From assembly GCA_964641965.1 (NCBI GenBank), contig CAZXLD010000016.1:1-64000 (forward strand): a stretch of 64,000 nucleotides of DNA. The letters are read 5' to 3'. The notes under the pieces were generated by a model that ran no database searches, was not told where the DNA came from, and worked only from the letters and a program-made list of their open reading frames with translations. This DNA is from JAJDFU01 sp964641965 (GTDB taxonomy: Bacteria; Bacteroidota; Bacteroidia; Chitinophagales; Saprospiraceae). This document shows positions 19,611-28,228 of the stretch, piece by piece. The number at the start of each line of letters is the position of its first letter. Position 1 is the first letter of the stretch. Both the position numbers and the translations under genes were made by a program.

Positions 19611-20258
19611 TCATTCACCTCTGCCGTGTACCAGGAAATCATCGCTTTTTTTCTCCGGACTGACCGGCTCGACCCGTATTAACTCACCATCCATTACTTC
19701 CACTACTCGAATTCGCTGTCCGGGCTGTATTTGACTACCTAAGGTAACGGCATTCAATTCTGTGGGAGCAGAGCGCAGATTCAACCGTACGGTACCAAAC
19801 CCGGCTTGATGCGGAGGAATACTTTTCAAAACACGGCCAGTTTTAGCCAGCGTAAGCTCCAGCTGAAACTGAGCACGGTTTATTCTTTCCTTTCGCCACA
19901 TCCACCACCGAACACCTACGGCCGTTATTCCGACTCCAATGGCAATCAGCAGTTGCTCCAACCCACTTCCTGTAATCCAACCAGACAAAACACCGCTCCA
20001 ACTACCTGCAGTAATTCCCAGGAGCGTCCAACGGGTAGGTCGGGTTTGTTCAGCTTTGGCCGCTTCTTCATCCTGCCCCAGCCCAGTGAAATAAAGAATA
20101 AGAAATAGAAGAGATAAAAAAGTGGAAACCAATGCCAAACTCCATAACAATTGTTGCATTCCACTAATGGAATGCCACCAATTTCTCATGGAAAACAGCA
20201 ATAAACGGGCTGAAGACATTAGTTCTTCGAATTTTTCCAAATGGATCAATCCTGGCAA
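19611..20258 (-). CDS. NfeD-like membrane protein with C-terminal OB fold
   Basis: 215 residues from the first ATG, but starts at 20219 or 20189 (MRNWWHSISGMQQLLWSLAL) fit the first membrane helix better. Two membrane segments (about 30-60 and 100-135) are followed by an Arg-rich cytoplasmic turn, then a beta-rich OB fold (GRVLKSIPPHQAGFGTVRLN, GQRIRVVEVMDGELIRVEPV) as in NfeD proteins. Family members usually pair with a flotillin/SPFH protein, which is not next to this gene. The role is membrane organisation by inference only. Confidence 0.75.
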   Translation of the reverse strand: MPGLIHLEKFEELMSSARLLLFSMRNWWHSISGMQQLLWSLALVSTFLSLLFLILYFTGLGQDEEAAKAEQTRPTRWTLLGITAGSWSGVLSGWITGSGLEQLLIAIGVGITAVGVRWWMWRKERINRAQFQLELTLAKTGRVLKSIPPHQAGFGTVRLNLRSAPTELNAVTLGSQIQPGQRIRVVEVMDGELIRVEPVSPEKKSDDFLVHGRGE

Positions 20259-20935
20259 TCGTACTCAACTAAAGTACGATGAGTAGGTACCGAATTGTAT
20301 TTGGATTCGACCAATGAAGCGTCCTTTTCGTCTAAAGTAAGGAATTCACCTTCTACCGAATAGGAGGAAGCGACTAGGCTGAACATCCCAAGCACTTTTT
20401 CGATACTATCTAAAAAGGACCCCAAATACAGAATTGAACACCGAAAGAAGCCCCGAATTGAAATCAAAATTTCAATGGCAAGCTACCAATAGGAAAAGGA
20501 TCAAATCAGGAGATCTAAAAATATTAATGTTTACCTTTAAGTTTGGATCTTATTGGGGATTTACTTTGGAGTGGTCGTGAGCAAATTTTTAATTTGAACA
20601 AGGTGTACGGTGAGAGCAAAGCCAGAGGCTACGCGACCGAAGCACAACACAGGATTGGATAAAATTTGGCAAAAATAGCCCAGAGGGTGAATCCCCAATA
20701 AGCTCTTGGGAAAAGCTTACGAAGAGCACTTCATAACTACCATTTAACTAGTCTGTTTAACTTTGAGTTGCAAACTTTATCCGTTCGATTTGGAGTTTCG
20801 GTTTCAAGTCCTTCTACAACGGTTCAGCCATAAGCATGCCGTTTGATAAGTTTTTGCTGAAGTATCAATCCTTCTCTATCCGGGGTGAGTTGGGAAGAAA
20901 GAGGGAGTGAATTTGGAAAAGGCACATTAATTGAA
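20259..20935. other. 677-base intergenic region upstream of prs
   Basis: No convincing gene or RNA. A minus-strand frame at 20246-20467 (73 residues) overlaps the NfeD-like start and has no recognisable features. A CCCAA...TTGGG hairpin lies at about 20693-20709, and a perfect -7 box at 20758. The long untranslated stretch before prs may hold a leader or small RNA. Confidence 0.45.
20758..20765 (+). promoter_or_regulatory. Likely -7 box for prs
   Basis: TAACTTTG matches the Bacteroidota consensus TAnnTTTG exactly. It would give prs a leader of about 160 bases. No obvious -33 element. Confidence 0.4.
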
Positions 20936-21883
20936 ATGACCATGGTCGAGGTAAAACTCTTCTCGGGTACCCATTCGGCATATTTGGCCGAACGGATTGC
21001 AGATTATTATGGACATCCATTGAGCGATGTATCCATACACAGGTTCAGCGATGGAGAAATGCAGCCGGTAATCAACGAATCTGTAAGGGGGGCCTATGTT
21101 TTTCTGATCCAATCTACGCTCCCACCAGCCGAGAACTTAATGGAATTACTGTTGCTTATTGATGCTGCCAAACGAGCTTCTGCAGGGTATATCACAGCGG
21201 TAATCCCCTACTTCGGTTATGCGCGCCAAGATCGCAAGGATAAACCAAGGGTACCAATTTCTGCAAAACTTATCGCCAACCTGCTCGAAGCTGCCGGGGC
21301 TAACAGGATTATGACCATGGATTTTCACGCAGACCAGATCCAGGGTTTTTTCGATATCCCGGTCGATCACTTGAAGAGTGAAGCCATCTATATTCCCTAT
21401 TTGCAAGAGCAAAAACTAACCAATGTCACTTTTGCATCTCCCGACGTAGGGGGCACCAAAAGAGCTCGGATCTACGCAAAATACTTTGGGGCTAATCTGG
21501 TAATCTGCGACAAGTACAGGGAGAAGGCAAATGAAGTTGCCGGCATGACGGTTATTGGGAACGTGGAAGGCGAAGACGTCATTTTGATTGACGACCTCGT
21601 GGATACGGCCGGGACCCTTTCCAGGGCCGCAGAAGCGATTATGGAAAAGGGAGCTAAAAGCGTGCGGGCCATTTGCACACACGCTGTACTATCGGGAAGG
21701 GCCTACGAAAATGTCGAAGATTCCTTGCTGGATGAATTAATTGTTTGCGATACCATCCCGCTGAGAAAGAAAAGCAACAAAATCAAAGTGTTGCCAACTG
21801 CCAAGCTGTTTGCACGGGCCATTCGGAACACACATGAACACCGCTCCATCTCCGCACTTTTTGTTGAAAACAGCAAACAATAA
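20936..21883 (+). CDS. prs: Ribose-phosphate pyrophosphokinase (PRPP synthase)
   Basis: 315 residues from the ATG at 20936, the standard family length; a longer frame from 20885 only adds a non-conserved leader. It makes PRPP from ribose 5-phosphate and ATP for nucleotide, His and Trp synthesis. Landmarks: FSGTHSAYLAERIADYYG, FSDGEMQPVINESVRG, FGYARQDRKDKPRVPISAK (ATP site), MDFHADQIQGFFDIPVDHL, SPDVGGTKRAR and the PRPP loop VILIDDLVDTAGTL. It lies upstream of rplY, as in many bacteria, though rplY also seems to have its own promoter. Confidence 0.98.
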   Translation: MTMVEVKLFSGTHSAYLAERIADYYGHPLSDVSIHRFSDGEMQPVINESVRGAYVFLIQSTLPPAENLMELLLLIDAAKRASAGYITAVIPYFGYARQDRKDKPRVPISAKLIANLLEAAGANRIMTMDFHADQIQGFFDIPVDHLKSEAIYIPYLQEQKLTNVTFASPDVGGTKRARIYAKYFGANLVICDKYREKANEVAGMTVIGNVEGEDVILIDDLVDTAGTLSRAAEAIMEKGAKSVRAICTHAVLSGRAYENVEDSLLDELIVCDTIPLRKKSNKIKVLPTAKLFARAIRNTHEHRSISALFVENSKQ

Positions 21884-21922
21884 TTTTTCCAACGCTCAGC
21901 AGGATCAATACTCAAAAATTCC

Positions 21923-21930
21923 TATCTTTG
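21923..21930 (+). promoter_or_regulatory. -7 promoter box for rplY
   Basis: TATCTTTG, an exact match to TAnnTTTG, 65 bases before the rplY start and followed by the transcription-start-like CGTCCCG. This is the best promoter match I found in the window. Confidence 0.6.
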
Positions 21931-21994
21931 CGTCCCGTTAGAAGAATTAAAGAACGCGCCAGCGTTTTTCCTGGGTAAAAAAGTCAAGACAATC

Positions 21995-22582
21995 ATGGAA
22001 GTTATTGCTGTACAAGGTATCAAGAGGGAAGATTTGGGCAAGAGCGGTGCCAAAGCTACGCGTAGTAAGGGAATGATTCCTTGTGTCTTGTATGGAGGTG
22101 AAGAGAACATCCACTTCGAAGCGTCTTTGAATGAAGTTCGGGGGCTGATTTATACTCCTGCGTTCAAAGTTGCAGCACTTACCATTGACGGCACAACCTA
22201 TAAAGGCATTCTGAAAGAAGTACAGTTTCATCCGGTAACTGATACTATTCTACATATTGATTTCCTTCGTCTTATTGAGGGGCAGAAAGTAAAGGTAGAT
22301 CTTCCGGTTCGCCTGCGGGGAACTGCAGCCGGAGTTAAATCGGGTGGCGTCTTACAACAATTGCTCCGTCGGGTAAAAGTTATTACTACACCTGAAAACC
22401 TGATTGACGAGCTATATGCCGATGTTTCTCATCTCAATTTGGGACAATCTATTCGGGTTAAGGACATCGAGACCAATGCACATATTCAAATCATGAACAG
22501 CCCGAGTGTACCCATCGGAACCATCGAAATTCCACGTGCACTTCGAAGTGCAACTGCTGCTAAAGAGAAAACAGAAGAATAA
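21995..22582 (+). CDS. rplY: Ribosomal protein bL25 (TL5/CTC type)
   Basis: 195 residues: an N-terminal L25 beta-barrel that binds 5S rRNA (GIKREDLGKSGAKATRSKGM, IPCVLYGGEENIHFEA, HPVTDTILHIDFLRL) followed by the C-terminal TL5/Ctc domain (VKVDLPVRLRGTAAGVKSGG, DISHLNLGQ-like VSHLNLGQSIRVKDI). The two-domain form is the norm in Bacteroidota. It sits 111 bases after prs and ends at a strong terminator. Confidence 0.96.
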   Translation: MEVIAVQGIKREDLGKSGAKATRSKGMIPCVLYGGEENIHFEASLNEVRGLIYTPAFKVAALTIDGTTYKGILKEVQFHPVTDTILHIDFLRLIEGQKVKVDLPVRLRGTAAGVKSGGVLQQLLRRVKVITTPENLIDELYADVSHLNLGQSIRVKDIETNAHIQIMNSPSVPIGTIEIPRALRSATAAKEKTEE

Positions 22583-22621
22583 AGAATAGACCCTCCTTTT
22601 CAGGATAAGGTATAAATTAAA

Positions 22622-22647
22622 GGCGTGGTATTTCCCACGCCTTTTTT
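22622..22647 (+). terminator. Rho-independent terminator after rplY
   Basis: GGCGTGG tatttc CCACGCC followed by TTTTTT. The T run ends one base before the ATG at 22649, so it separates rplY from the next gene while abutting it. Confidence 0.85.
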
Positions 22648-22648
22648 C

Positions 22649-23437
22649 ATGCAGTATAACCAAGTGGACCAATTAAGAATCAGCCTTGTCCAAGCGGATT
22701 TGCAATGGGAAGCTCCAGACCTGAACAAGGAGCGCCTGCAACGAGCCATTGATCCATTACAAGGAAGAACAGACCTTATCCTACTTCCCGAAATGTTTAC
22801 CACGGGCTTTAGCATGAATGCCGCACAGCTGGCCGAAGAAATGGAAGGCCCGTCTATGCGTTGGATGCAAGATCGGGCAAAACAACTGGATGCGGGTTTG
22901 TTGGGTAGTTTGATCATACGGGAAGGCGGCACCTATCGCAATCGTCTCATTTTTATGCGACCAGAAGGCGAGTACTATTATTACGACAAGAAGCATTTGT
23001 TTGTTCTTGCGGGTGAAGATCTATTTGAAGCCGGAGCGGAACAACTTATTGTAGAATGGAAAGGCTGGAAAATCATGCCCCTGATTTGTTACGACCTTCG
23101 ATTCCCGGTATGGAGCAGAAATGTGTTTGATTATGACCTATTGGTCTATGTAGCCAATTGGCCAAATATGCGCCTCCGCGCTTGGCAGACTCTACTTCAG
23201 GCCAGGGCCATTGAAAATATGGCTTATGTGGCCGGTGTGAATCGAATTGGACGGGATGGACATGACTATCCATACAGTGGTTCCTCTTCCCTGGTTTCCT
23301 TTGACGGTAGCCTATTGTACCAGTGCATGGAGCAAGAAGACGTATTTACGGCAACGCTTTCTAGGCAACCCATGCTAGCTTTCAGAGAAAAGCTCCCTTT
23401 TCTGGAAGACAGGGACTCTTTCCGGCTATATTCATAA
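22649..23437 (+). CDS. Carbon-nitrogen hydrolase (omega-amidase/YafV-like)
   Basis: 262 residues from the ATG at 22649. An upstream ATG at 22625 lies inside the rplY terminator stem and is unlikely; a GTG at 22664 (VDQLRISLVQ) is an alternative that matches the family's usual N terminus. Nitrilase-fold catalytic residues: Glu in LLPEMFTTGFS, Lys in YYDKKHLF and Cys in MPLICYDLRFPVW. YafV-like members hydrolyse 2-oxoglutaramate or 2-oxosuccinamate, repairing by-products of transamination. The LRFPVW context supports the omega-amidase group. Confidence 0.9.
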   Translation: MQYNQVDQLRISLVQADLQWEAPDLNKERLQRAIDPLQGRTDLILLPEMFTTGFSMNAAQLAEEMEGPSMRWMQDRAKQLDAGLLGSLIIREGGTYRNRLIFMRPEGEYYYYDKKHLFVLAGEDLFEAGAEQLIVEWKGWKIMPLICYDLRFPVWSRNVFDYDLLVYVANWPNMRLRAWQTLLQARAIENMAYVAGVNRIGRDGHDYPYSGSSSLVSFDGSLLYQCMEQEDVFTATLSRQPMLAFREKLPFLEDRDSFRLYS

Positions 23438-23491
23438 TGGTTTTACCCTTGCAGTTCCACTATATACCTTAAAGCTTAAAATCCATCCCCC

Positions 23492-23995
23492 ATGTATGAG
23501 TACATCAGTAGAATACGATTAGCCTTGTGCCTATCCTTGTTATGGAGCCTGGTTGCATGCTCGACTTCTAAACCTGCGATTACCCCAGGGACTACCAAGG
23601 AAGACCAGATGCGATCAGAAATAATCGAATTTGCTCGCAAACAGCTTGGAAAACCCTACAAATATGCAGGCCGTAGCCCTAAAACAGGTTTTGATTGTTC
23701 GGGACTCACTTATTATGTTCTAAATGAATTTGGTATCACCGTATCGCCTGCCTCCAAATTTCAAGCGAAGGAGGGCAAAAGGGTAGACCTTAAAAAGGCC
23801 CGACCCGGAGACATTATCTACTACAAACGCAGTGCGGCAGGTCCTGTCTTTCACGTTTCCATGGTAGTTTCCAATAAGCAGGGAGAGATTACAGTGATCC
23901 ATAGCGTATCCCGGGGAGTCGTACAGGAAAACATAACAACTTCGAGTTACTGGAAGCCAAAGATCTATGGCGCCCGGGATGTAATTAGCCCGTAA
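23492..23995 (+). CDS. NlpC/P60 (C40) peptidase lipoprotein
   Basis: 167 residues; lipobox SLVAC (Cys23) after a short hydrophobic helix. The catalytic domain starts at about residue 45: ARKQLGKPYKYAGRSPKTGF, then DCSGLTYYVL with the nucleophile Cys, GPVFHVSMVV with the His, and TVIHSVSRGV with the third polar residue. These enzymes cut the D-Glu-diaminopimelate bond of peptidoglycan stem peptides. Membrane-anchored in the periplasm; it resembles the Spr/MepS group. Single gene. Confidence 0.93.
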   Translation: MYEYISRIRLALCLSLLWSLVACSTSKPAITPGTTKEDQMRSEIIEFARKQLGKPYKYAGRSPKTGFDCSGLTYYVLNEFGITVSPASKFQAKEGKRVDLKKARPGDIIYYKRSAAGPVFHVSMVVSNKQGEITVIHSVSRGVVQENITTSSYWKPKIYGARDVISP

Positions 23996-24190
23996 CACCT
24001 CCCTCAAAAAAACTTCTTCGAAGAAGGGCCTAAAAAGATCGTTTAGTACATCTGCAGCTAACCGAATGGCCTGCAATTGAAATGCTCTCGAAGGGTTTCC
24101 TGCATAGATTGGTAATCGGCTCCGGGCCTTTAGATACTTGATTTTTCGTAATTTCGCTAGCATTTCAAGCAAAACCAACTGTACGATCAG

Positions 24191-24766
24191 ATGATCAATT
24201 TAATTCTCTTTGGCCCTCCTGGATCAGGCAAGGGAACACAAGCGGCCAAATTGGTAGACGAATTCGACCTGCTCCATATTTCCACAGGCGATCTATTTCG
24301 ATATGAGATGGGAAATGATACGCCTCTGGGGCTTCAAGCGAAGAGCTATATTGAGAAAGGGGAATTGGTTCCGGATGAAGTTACCATAGGTATGCTCCGG
24401 AATAAGGTGGAGGCAAACCCCAACGTGAAAGGATATATTTTTGACGGATTTCCAAGGACCATCGCCCAGGCCGAAGCATTGGATAAATTACTAGCCGAAC
24501 TGAAAACTTCTATTTCGGGCTTGATCCTGTTAGATGTTCCCGATGGGGAAATTATCTCCCGCATCCTGGAAAGAGGTAAAACCAGCGGCCGCGCGGATGA
24601 CAATGACGAAGCTACCATCCGCAAACGTATCGATGTATATCGTGCAGAAACCTCTCCGGTCTTTGATTTCTACGACAAGTACGATAAGGCTCACAAACTA
24701 GACGGCGTTGGGACGATAGAATCTATTTTCGGTCGACTGCGGGACCAAGTGCGTAGTTTGTCCTAA
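24191..24766 (+). CDS. adk: Adenylate kinase
   Basis: 191 residues, the short-lid form. It interconverts ATP plus AMP with two ADP. P-loop GPPGSGKGTQAAKL at the N terminus, AMP site HISTGDLFRYEM, YIFDGFPRTIAQAEALD, and the LID arginines in RILERGKTSGRADDNDEATI. The 28-residue zinc-type lid is absent, as usual for this phylum. The next gene on the same strand, obgE, starts 95 bases downstream and is probably co-transcribed. A TAATTTCG box at about 24151 may be the promoter. Confidence 0.97.
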   Translation: MINLILFGPPGSGKGTQAAKLVDEFDLLHISTGDLFRYEMGNDTPLGLQAKSYIEKGELVPDEVTIGMLRNKVEANPNVKGYIFDGFPRTIAQAEALDKLLAELKTSISGLILLDVPDGEIISRILERGKTSGRADDNDEATIRKRIDVYRAETSPVFDFYDKYDKAHKLDGVGTIESIFGRLRDQVRSLS

Positions 24767-24861
24767 CGCATGCGTACCAAAAGAAATAAGAGGTAGATTG
24801 GCCTTTGGCCTACCTTCTCCTCTTCTCTAAGCAGCATTACCTGAAGCTGGATTGGTGTATT

Positions 24862-25863
24862 ATGGCCGAGCAAAATTTTGTAGACTATGTTAAGATCAAC
24901 TGTCGTTCCGGCAAGGGAGGAGCAGGTGCGGTGCATTTCCATGCCGCTCCGTTTCAACCCAAAGGAGGGCCTGATGGTGGTAACGGTGGCAGAGGCGGCC
25001 ATATTATATTGCGTGGTAATCGAAACATGTGGACCCTTCTTCCTTTAAAATATCGAAAACACATAAAAGCCGGTCATGGGCAAAACGGGAGTAAAAACAA
25101 CAGCACCGGCGCGGATGGTTTGGACGTAATCCTGGATGTTCCCTTAGGAACAGTTGCTCGAGAAGCAGAAACCAACCAAATCCTATTTGAGATCAATTCC
25201 GATCAGGAAACCAAAATCCTTTTGCCCGGAGGGCGAGGCGGCAAGGGAAATGCATTTTTTAAATCTGCGACGAACCAAGCCCCTCGATATGCCCAACCCG
25301 GCGAAGATGGCCAAGAGGGCTGGATGATCCTGGAACTTAAACTGCTGGCAGATGTAGGCTTAGTCGGTTTTCCCAACGCGGGAAAATCTACCCTACTCTC
25401 CGTGATTTCTGCCGCAAAACCCAAAATTGCAAATTACCCGTTCACTACTCTGGTTCCCAATTTGGGAATCGTATCCTACCGGGATAATCAGTCTTTTATT
25501 ATGGCCGATATTCCAGGCATTATTGAGGATGCACATTTGGGTAAAGGCCTCGGCCATCGGTTTCTACGTCATATTGAGCGCAATGCCTTACTGCTCTTTA
25601 TGGTACCGAGCGATGCAGAGAATATTTCCAGAGAATACCAGGTACTGGCTAATGAACTGGCACAATACAATCCGGAGCTACTCGACAAACCTCGACTACT
25701 AGCGATTACCAAAAGTGATCTGTTGGATGAAGAACTGAAGAACTTGCTTCGGGCTGATATACCGGATGGGTTACCCAGCCTATTTATTTCTTCCATTACT
25801 CAGGAAGGAATAACTCAGCTAAAGGATAAAATCTGGGAACTGTTGGTCAAGGATCCTTCGTAA
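24862..25863 (+). CDS. obgE: GTPase Obg/CgtA
   Basis: 333 residues from the ATG at 24862; the frame reaches back to 24805, but MAEQNFVDYVKINCRSGKGG is the true family start. N-terminal glycine-rich Obg fold (1-158: GGPDGGNGGRGGHI, GGRGGKGNAFFKSATNQAP), then the GTPase domain with G1 GFPNAGKSTL, switch I NYPFTTLVPN, G3 DIPGIIEDAH, G4-like ITKSDLLD and G5 SSITQEG. Involved in late 50S ribosome assembly and the stringent response. The variable C-terminal OCT domain is missing, as in many Bacteroidota. Confidence 0.97.
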   Translation: MAEQNFVDYVKINCRSGKGGAGAVHFHAAPFQPKGGPDGGNGGRGGHIILRGNRNMWTLLPLKYRKHIKAGHGQNGSKNNSTGADGLDVILDVPLGTVAREAETNQILFEINSDQETKILLPGGRGGKGNAFFKSATNQAPRYAQPGEDGQEGWMILELKLLADVGLVGFPNAGKSTLLSVISAAKPKIANYPFTTLVPNLGIVSYRDNQSFIMADIPGIIEDAHLGKGLGHRFLRHIERNALLLFMVPSDAENISREYQVLANELAQYNPELLDKPRLLAITKSDLLDEELKNLLRADIPDGLPSLFISSITQEGITQLKDKIWELLVKDPS

Positions 25864-25891
25864 AGTCTATTAATGCTTCAGGGGCCTGCGA

Positions 25892-26512
25892 TTATTCCAT
25901 GGCCAGGAGTTGCATCAATTCCCGAAAGGCTTGTGCCTCCTCAAATTGATGATCCTTGTATATGGTTACCCTGAACTTCAGCATAAAAGACTTATCATTC
26001 CTTTGAACGTTTTCGATCGTTACATTTCCGAAACCCTGCCTGAATTTTGTCTCCTCTCTTTGGGTTTGCCGGGGCTTTAAATAGTGACGTTCAATTGTCT
26101 CTACCCAATCCGGGCGGTTATAGGTTCGCCGGTCAGAGATCTGAACCTTATAGTTTTGATCTAGGACCCGCTCTTTCAGGAAATCGAAAAAATGCTGAAC
26201 ATCACGCCGACTATAGCGAGTCTTAATAAAGTGGATGGCAAAGCCTTTGGAAGAAGGGGTAGATAAAAAGTCTAGGCTTTCGTCAATTTCGTAGGGCAGC
26301 GCCTGAAAGACTGCATACTGATCGAAAAGCCAATCTTGGAGCCTACGCCTGACTATAGTCTGCTTCCAGTGTAGAAAATCAGAACGCTCCTCATCTGAGC
26401 GTTTGATCAACTCATGTATTACCGGATTAGAGGGAGAACTTTCTTCTACCTTTTGAAATAACCCTACGAATTGCTTCCACCAGTCTGCCATAATAGCTAG
26501 ACAACGTTCCAC
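25892..26512 (-). CDS. Conserved hypothetical cytoplasmic protein
   Basis: 206 residues, possibly starting at the second Met (residue 8, MADWWKQFVGLFQKVE). No signal peptide or membrane segment. The N-terminal half is helical and charged (IHELIKRSDEERSDFLHWKQ), the middle has FFDFLKERVLDQNYKVQISD, and the last third is beta-rich (VTIENVQRNDKSFMLKFRVT). It looks like a real gene, with steady charge alternation and no overlap, but I do not recognise the family. Flanked by obgE (convergent) and a divergent membrane protein. Confidence 0.7.
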   Translation of the reverse strand: MERCLAIMADWWKQFVGLFQKVEESSPSNPVIHELIKRSDEERSDFLHWKQTIVRRRLQDWLFDQYAVFQALPYEIDESLDFLSTPSSKGFAIHFIKTRYSRRDVQHFFDFLKERVLDQNYKVQISDRRTYNRPDWVETIERHYLKPRQTQREETKFRQGFGNVTIENVQRNDKSFMLKFRVTIYKDHQFEEAQAFRELMQLLAME

Positions 26513-26612
26513 TCCCAGATAAGGTTGCTGGTAGTGGTTATTCCCCCAGAGCTATTCCGATAAGGAAATTTCGAACGGAGCGATTTGAAAATTCGTATTT
26601 TTAGATATCGTT

Positions 26613-27422
26613 ATGAATATATATCACTTATTGTTCCAGATCCTGATGCTACTGCTGGTCACCTTGGTGGCCCAGAGTCTTATTCTAGCGACTTTCTTTA
26701 CTTTTCAACCTACCGGGGAGCGCAGAGCTAATTTGTTTTTCGGGGTCCTAATGGGTGTGTTTGGACTTACTCTACTCCACCATGTGTTTAACTTCATCGG
26801 TTTCTATGATCAGCATCCTGAACTAAAATACATTCCTCTTTATTTCACCCTTTCTTTTCCTGTTTTGCTGTTTTATTATGTCAAGCTGAGTTTGTATCCC
26901 TACTATAAATTCAAGCTTACAGACAGTAAACACTTCTTGTTAGGAAGCTTTCAGTTCCTCTTTTTTATAGGTCTTTTCTTCACCCCCCTCCATTTGAAAG
27001 AAGAAGTAGATCGGGAATTTTTTAACCCATTCTTTGGGGCTTTTGAACACGCTTTATTCCTCTTCTTTTTTCCTGCTTATATGTATTTCGCCTATCGATA
27101 CGTAATGCGAAAGAAAAAATGGGCACGAACACCCCAAGTCAAGAAGAAAGCCCTCTATCTTCAAAAGCTTATCGAGATCCTGTTCCTTTTATTCTGTATC
27201 AATGCCCTGTTCGTGCTCTCCGATTTTGTGAGTTACGAATACTTTGGGCTGAACCTCAGAAGCTTTCGGATTTTCGCAGCCCTCGGCGCCTTATCGTTTG
27301 CAGCTATGCTATGCTGGTTAAACCTGTATGGCATCCAGGTCTTGATGTGGGGAAAAACCTTGTTTCGTTTGGATCGGTCTGGTAGGAGAAAGGGGCTTAC
27401 TTCCAAAAAAAGAGCCTTCTAA
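26613..27422 (+). CDS. Seven-helix membrane protein resembling a 7TM sensor without its HTH domain
   Basis: 269 residues with about seven hydrophobic helices (approx. 8-28, 40-60, 72-92, 105-125, 143-163, 190-210, 218-240). The arrangement, with a polar loop HPELKYIPLYFTLSFPVLLF and a basic stretch RKKKWARTPQVKKKA after helix 5, resembles the membrane half of Bacteroidota AraC-type regulators, in which a cytoplasmic helix-turn-helix domain follows the last helix. Here the protein stops about 25 residues after the last helix with a basic tail and no DNA-binding domain. The role is unknown; the similarity is from pattern only. Confidence 0.7.
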   Translation: MNIYHLLFQILMLLLVTLVAQSLILATFFTFQPTGERRANLFFGVLMGVFGLTLLHHVFNFIGFYDQHPELKYIPLYFTLSFPVLLFYYVKLSLYPYYKFKLTDSKHFLLGSFQFLFFIGLFFTPLHLKEEVDREFFNPFFGAFEHALFLFFFPAYMYFAYRYVMRKKKWARTPQVKKKALYLQKLIEILFLLFCINALFVLSDFVSYEYFGLNLRSFRIFAALGALSFAAMLCWLNLYGIQVLMWGKTLFRLDRSGRRKGLTSKKRAF

Positions 27423-27425
27423 GAG

Positions 27426-28082
27426 TTACTCTTTCTTTTTAAAATCACCTTCTTTCCAGGATTTAAAGAATTTGCCCCAGGCAAAGGGGTTGAATATATT
27501 CATTGGAGGCTGCTGGCCATAGTAATAATATTCGCTGGCCTGCTGTCGCAGGTAGAAGCTGGAGTTTTCTATACCATCGGATGGAAGCGTGTTTCGCAAT
27601 TGGCGCATACCCTCCTCCGTAACATTCTGGGTCGCACGGTCTTGCAGATCCGGGGTAACGTCCATTGCGAGGAATTCAAGGCGAAAATGCTCTTTACTCG
27701 GCCAAGGAAAAACGACCGTTTCAGGTAAGTTGATAGAATCTTGAGTCATTAACTGCACGAGGGAATATCGATCATCTTCCAGGTTATCCGGTATCTGATA
27801 TTCGATTGTTCTATAGCCCACGGCAGAAAAAATAATTACATCCCCCTTTTCAACCACAATGGAAAAGAACCCACGCAAATCCGAGTAGGTACCCCGGTTT
27901 TTGTCTTTTACCAGCACGTTTACATAAGGAATCGGATACAACTGATCGTCGGCTCCATCTAACACAAGCCCCGAAAACTGAATCAACTCTCGCTGAACCT
28001 GTCCACTTAATCCATTGAAAAAGGTGGCGATCAGAAAAACGCTGAGAAAAACGAGTCCGATTTTGCCTTTCATACTATTCAT
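27426..28082 (-). CDS. Secreted protein with carboxypeptidase-regulatory-like domain
   Basis: 218 residues, signal peptide ending near GLSGQ. Residues ~35-115 are a CarboxypepD_reg-like beta-sandwich: FSGLVLDGADDQLYPIPYVN, DLRGFFSIVVEKGDVIIFSA, VGYRTIEYQIP. The same module forms the N terminus of TonB-dependent receptors, but no receptor barrel follows; instead a Pro/Tyr/Gln-rich tail ends in a basic stretch. The function is unknown, most likely periplasmic. It ends 4 bases from the stop of the convergent membrane protein. Confidence 0.85.
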   Translation of the reverse strand: MNSMKGKIGLVFLSVFLIATFFNGLSGQVQRELIQFSGLVLDGADDQLYPIPYVNVLVKDKNRGTYSDLRGFFSIVVEKGDVIIFSAVGYRTIEYQIPDNLEDDRYSLVQLMTQDSINLPETVVFPWPSKEHFRLEFLAMDVTPDLQDRATQNVTEEGMRQLRNTLPSDGIENSSFYLRQQASEYYYYGQQPPMNIFNPFAWGKFFKSWKEGDFKKKE

Positions 28083-28228
28083 TTAGAGCGACCCCGGTTT
28101 AGAAATGGGAATCAAATAAAGGACTAGGTTTAGAAGAAAAAAGTTTGATGAAGGTAGAAATTTTCCCATTTCTGCGTTTCATCCTACGTCAGCCAAGGAT
28201 CGGTTGTGCTTGGAAGGAAACTCTGTTT

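Noticed and set aside
20246..20467. 73-residue minus-strand frame
   Set aside because: Overlaps the start of the NfeD-like gene, no recognisable domain, poor composition.
23720..24178. 152-residue minus-strand frame overlapping the NlpC/P60 gene
   Set aside because: Antisense to a clear gene with an intact catalytic site; low-quality composition.
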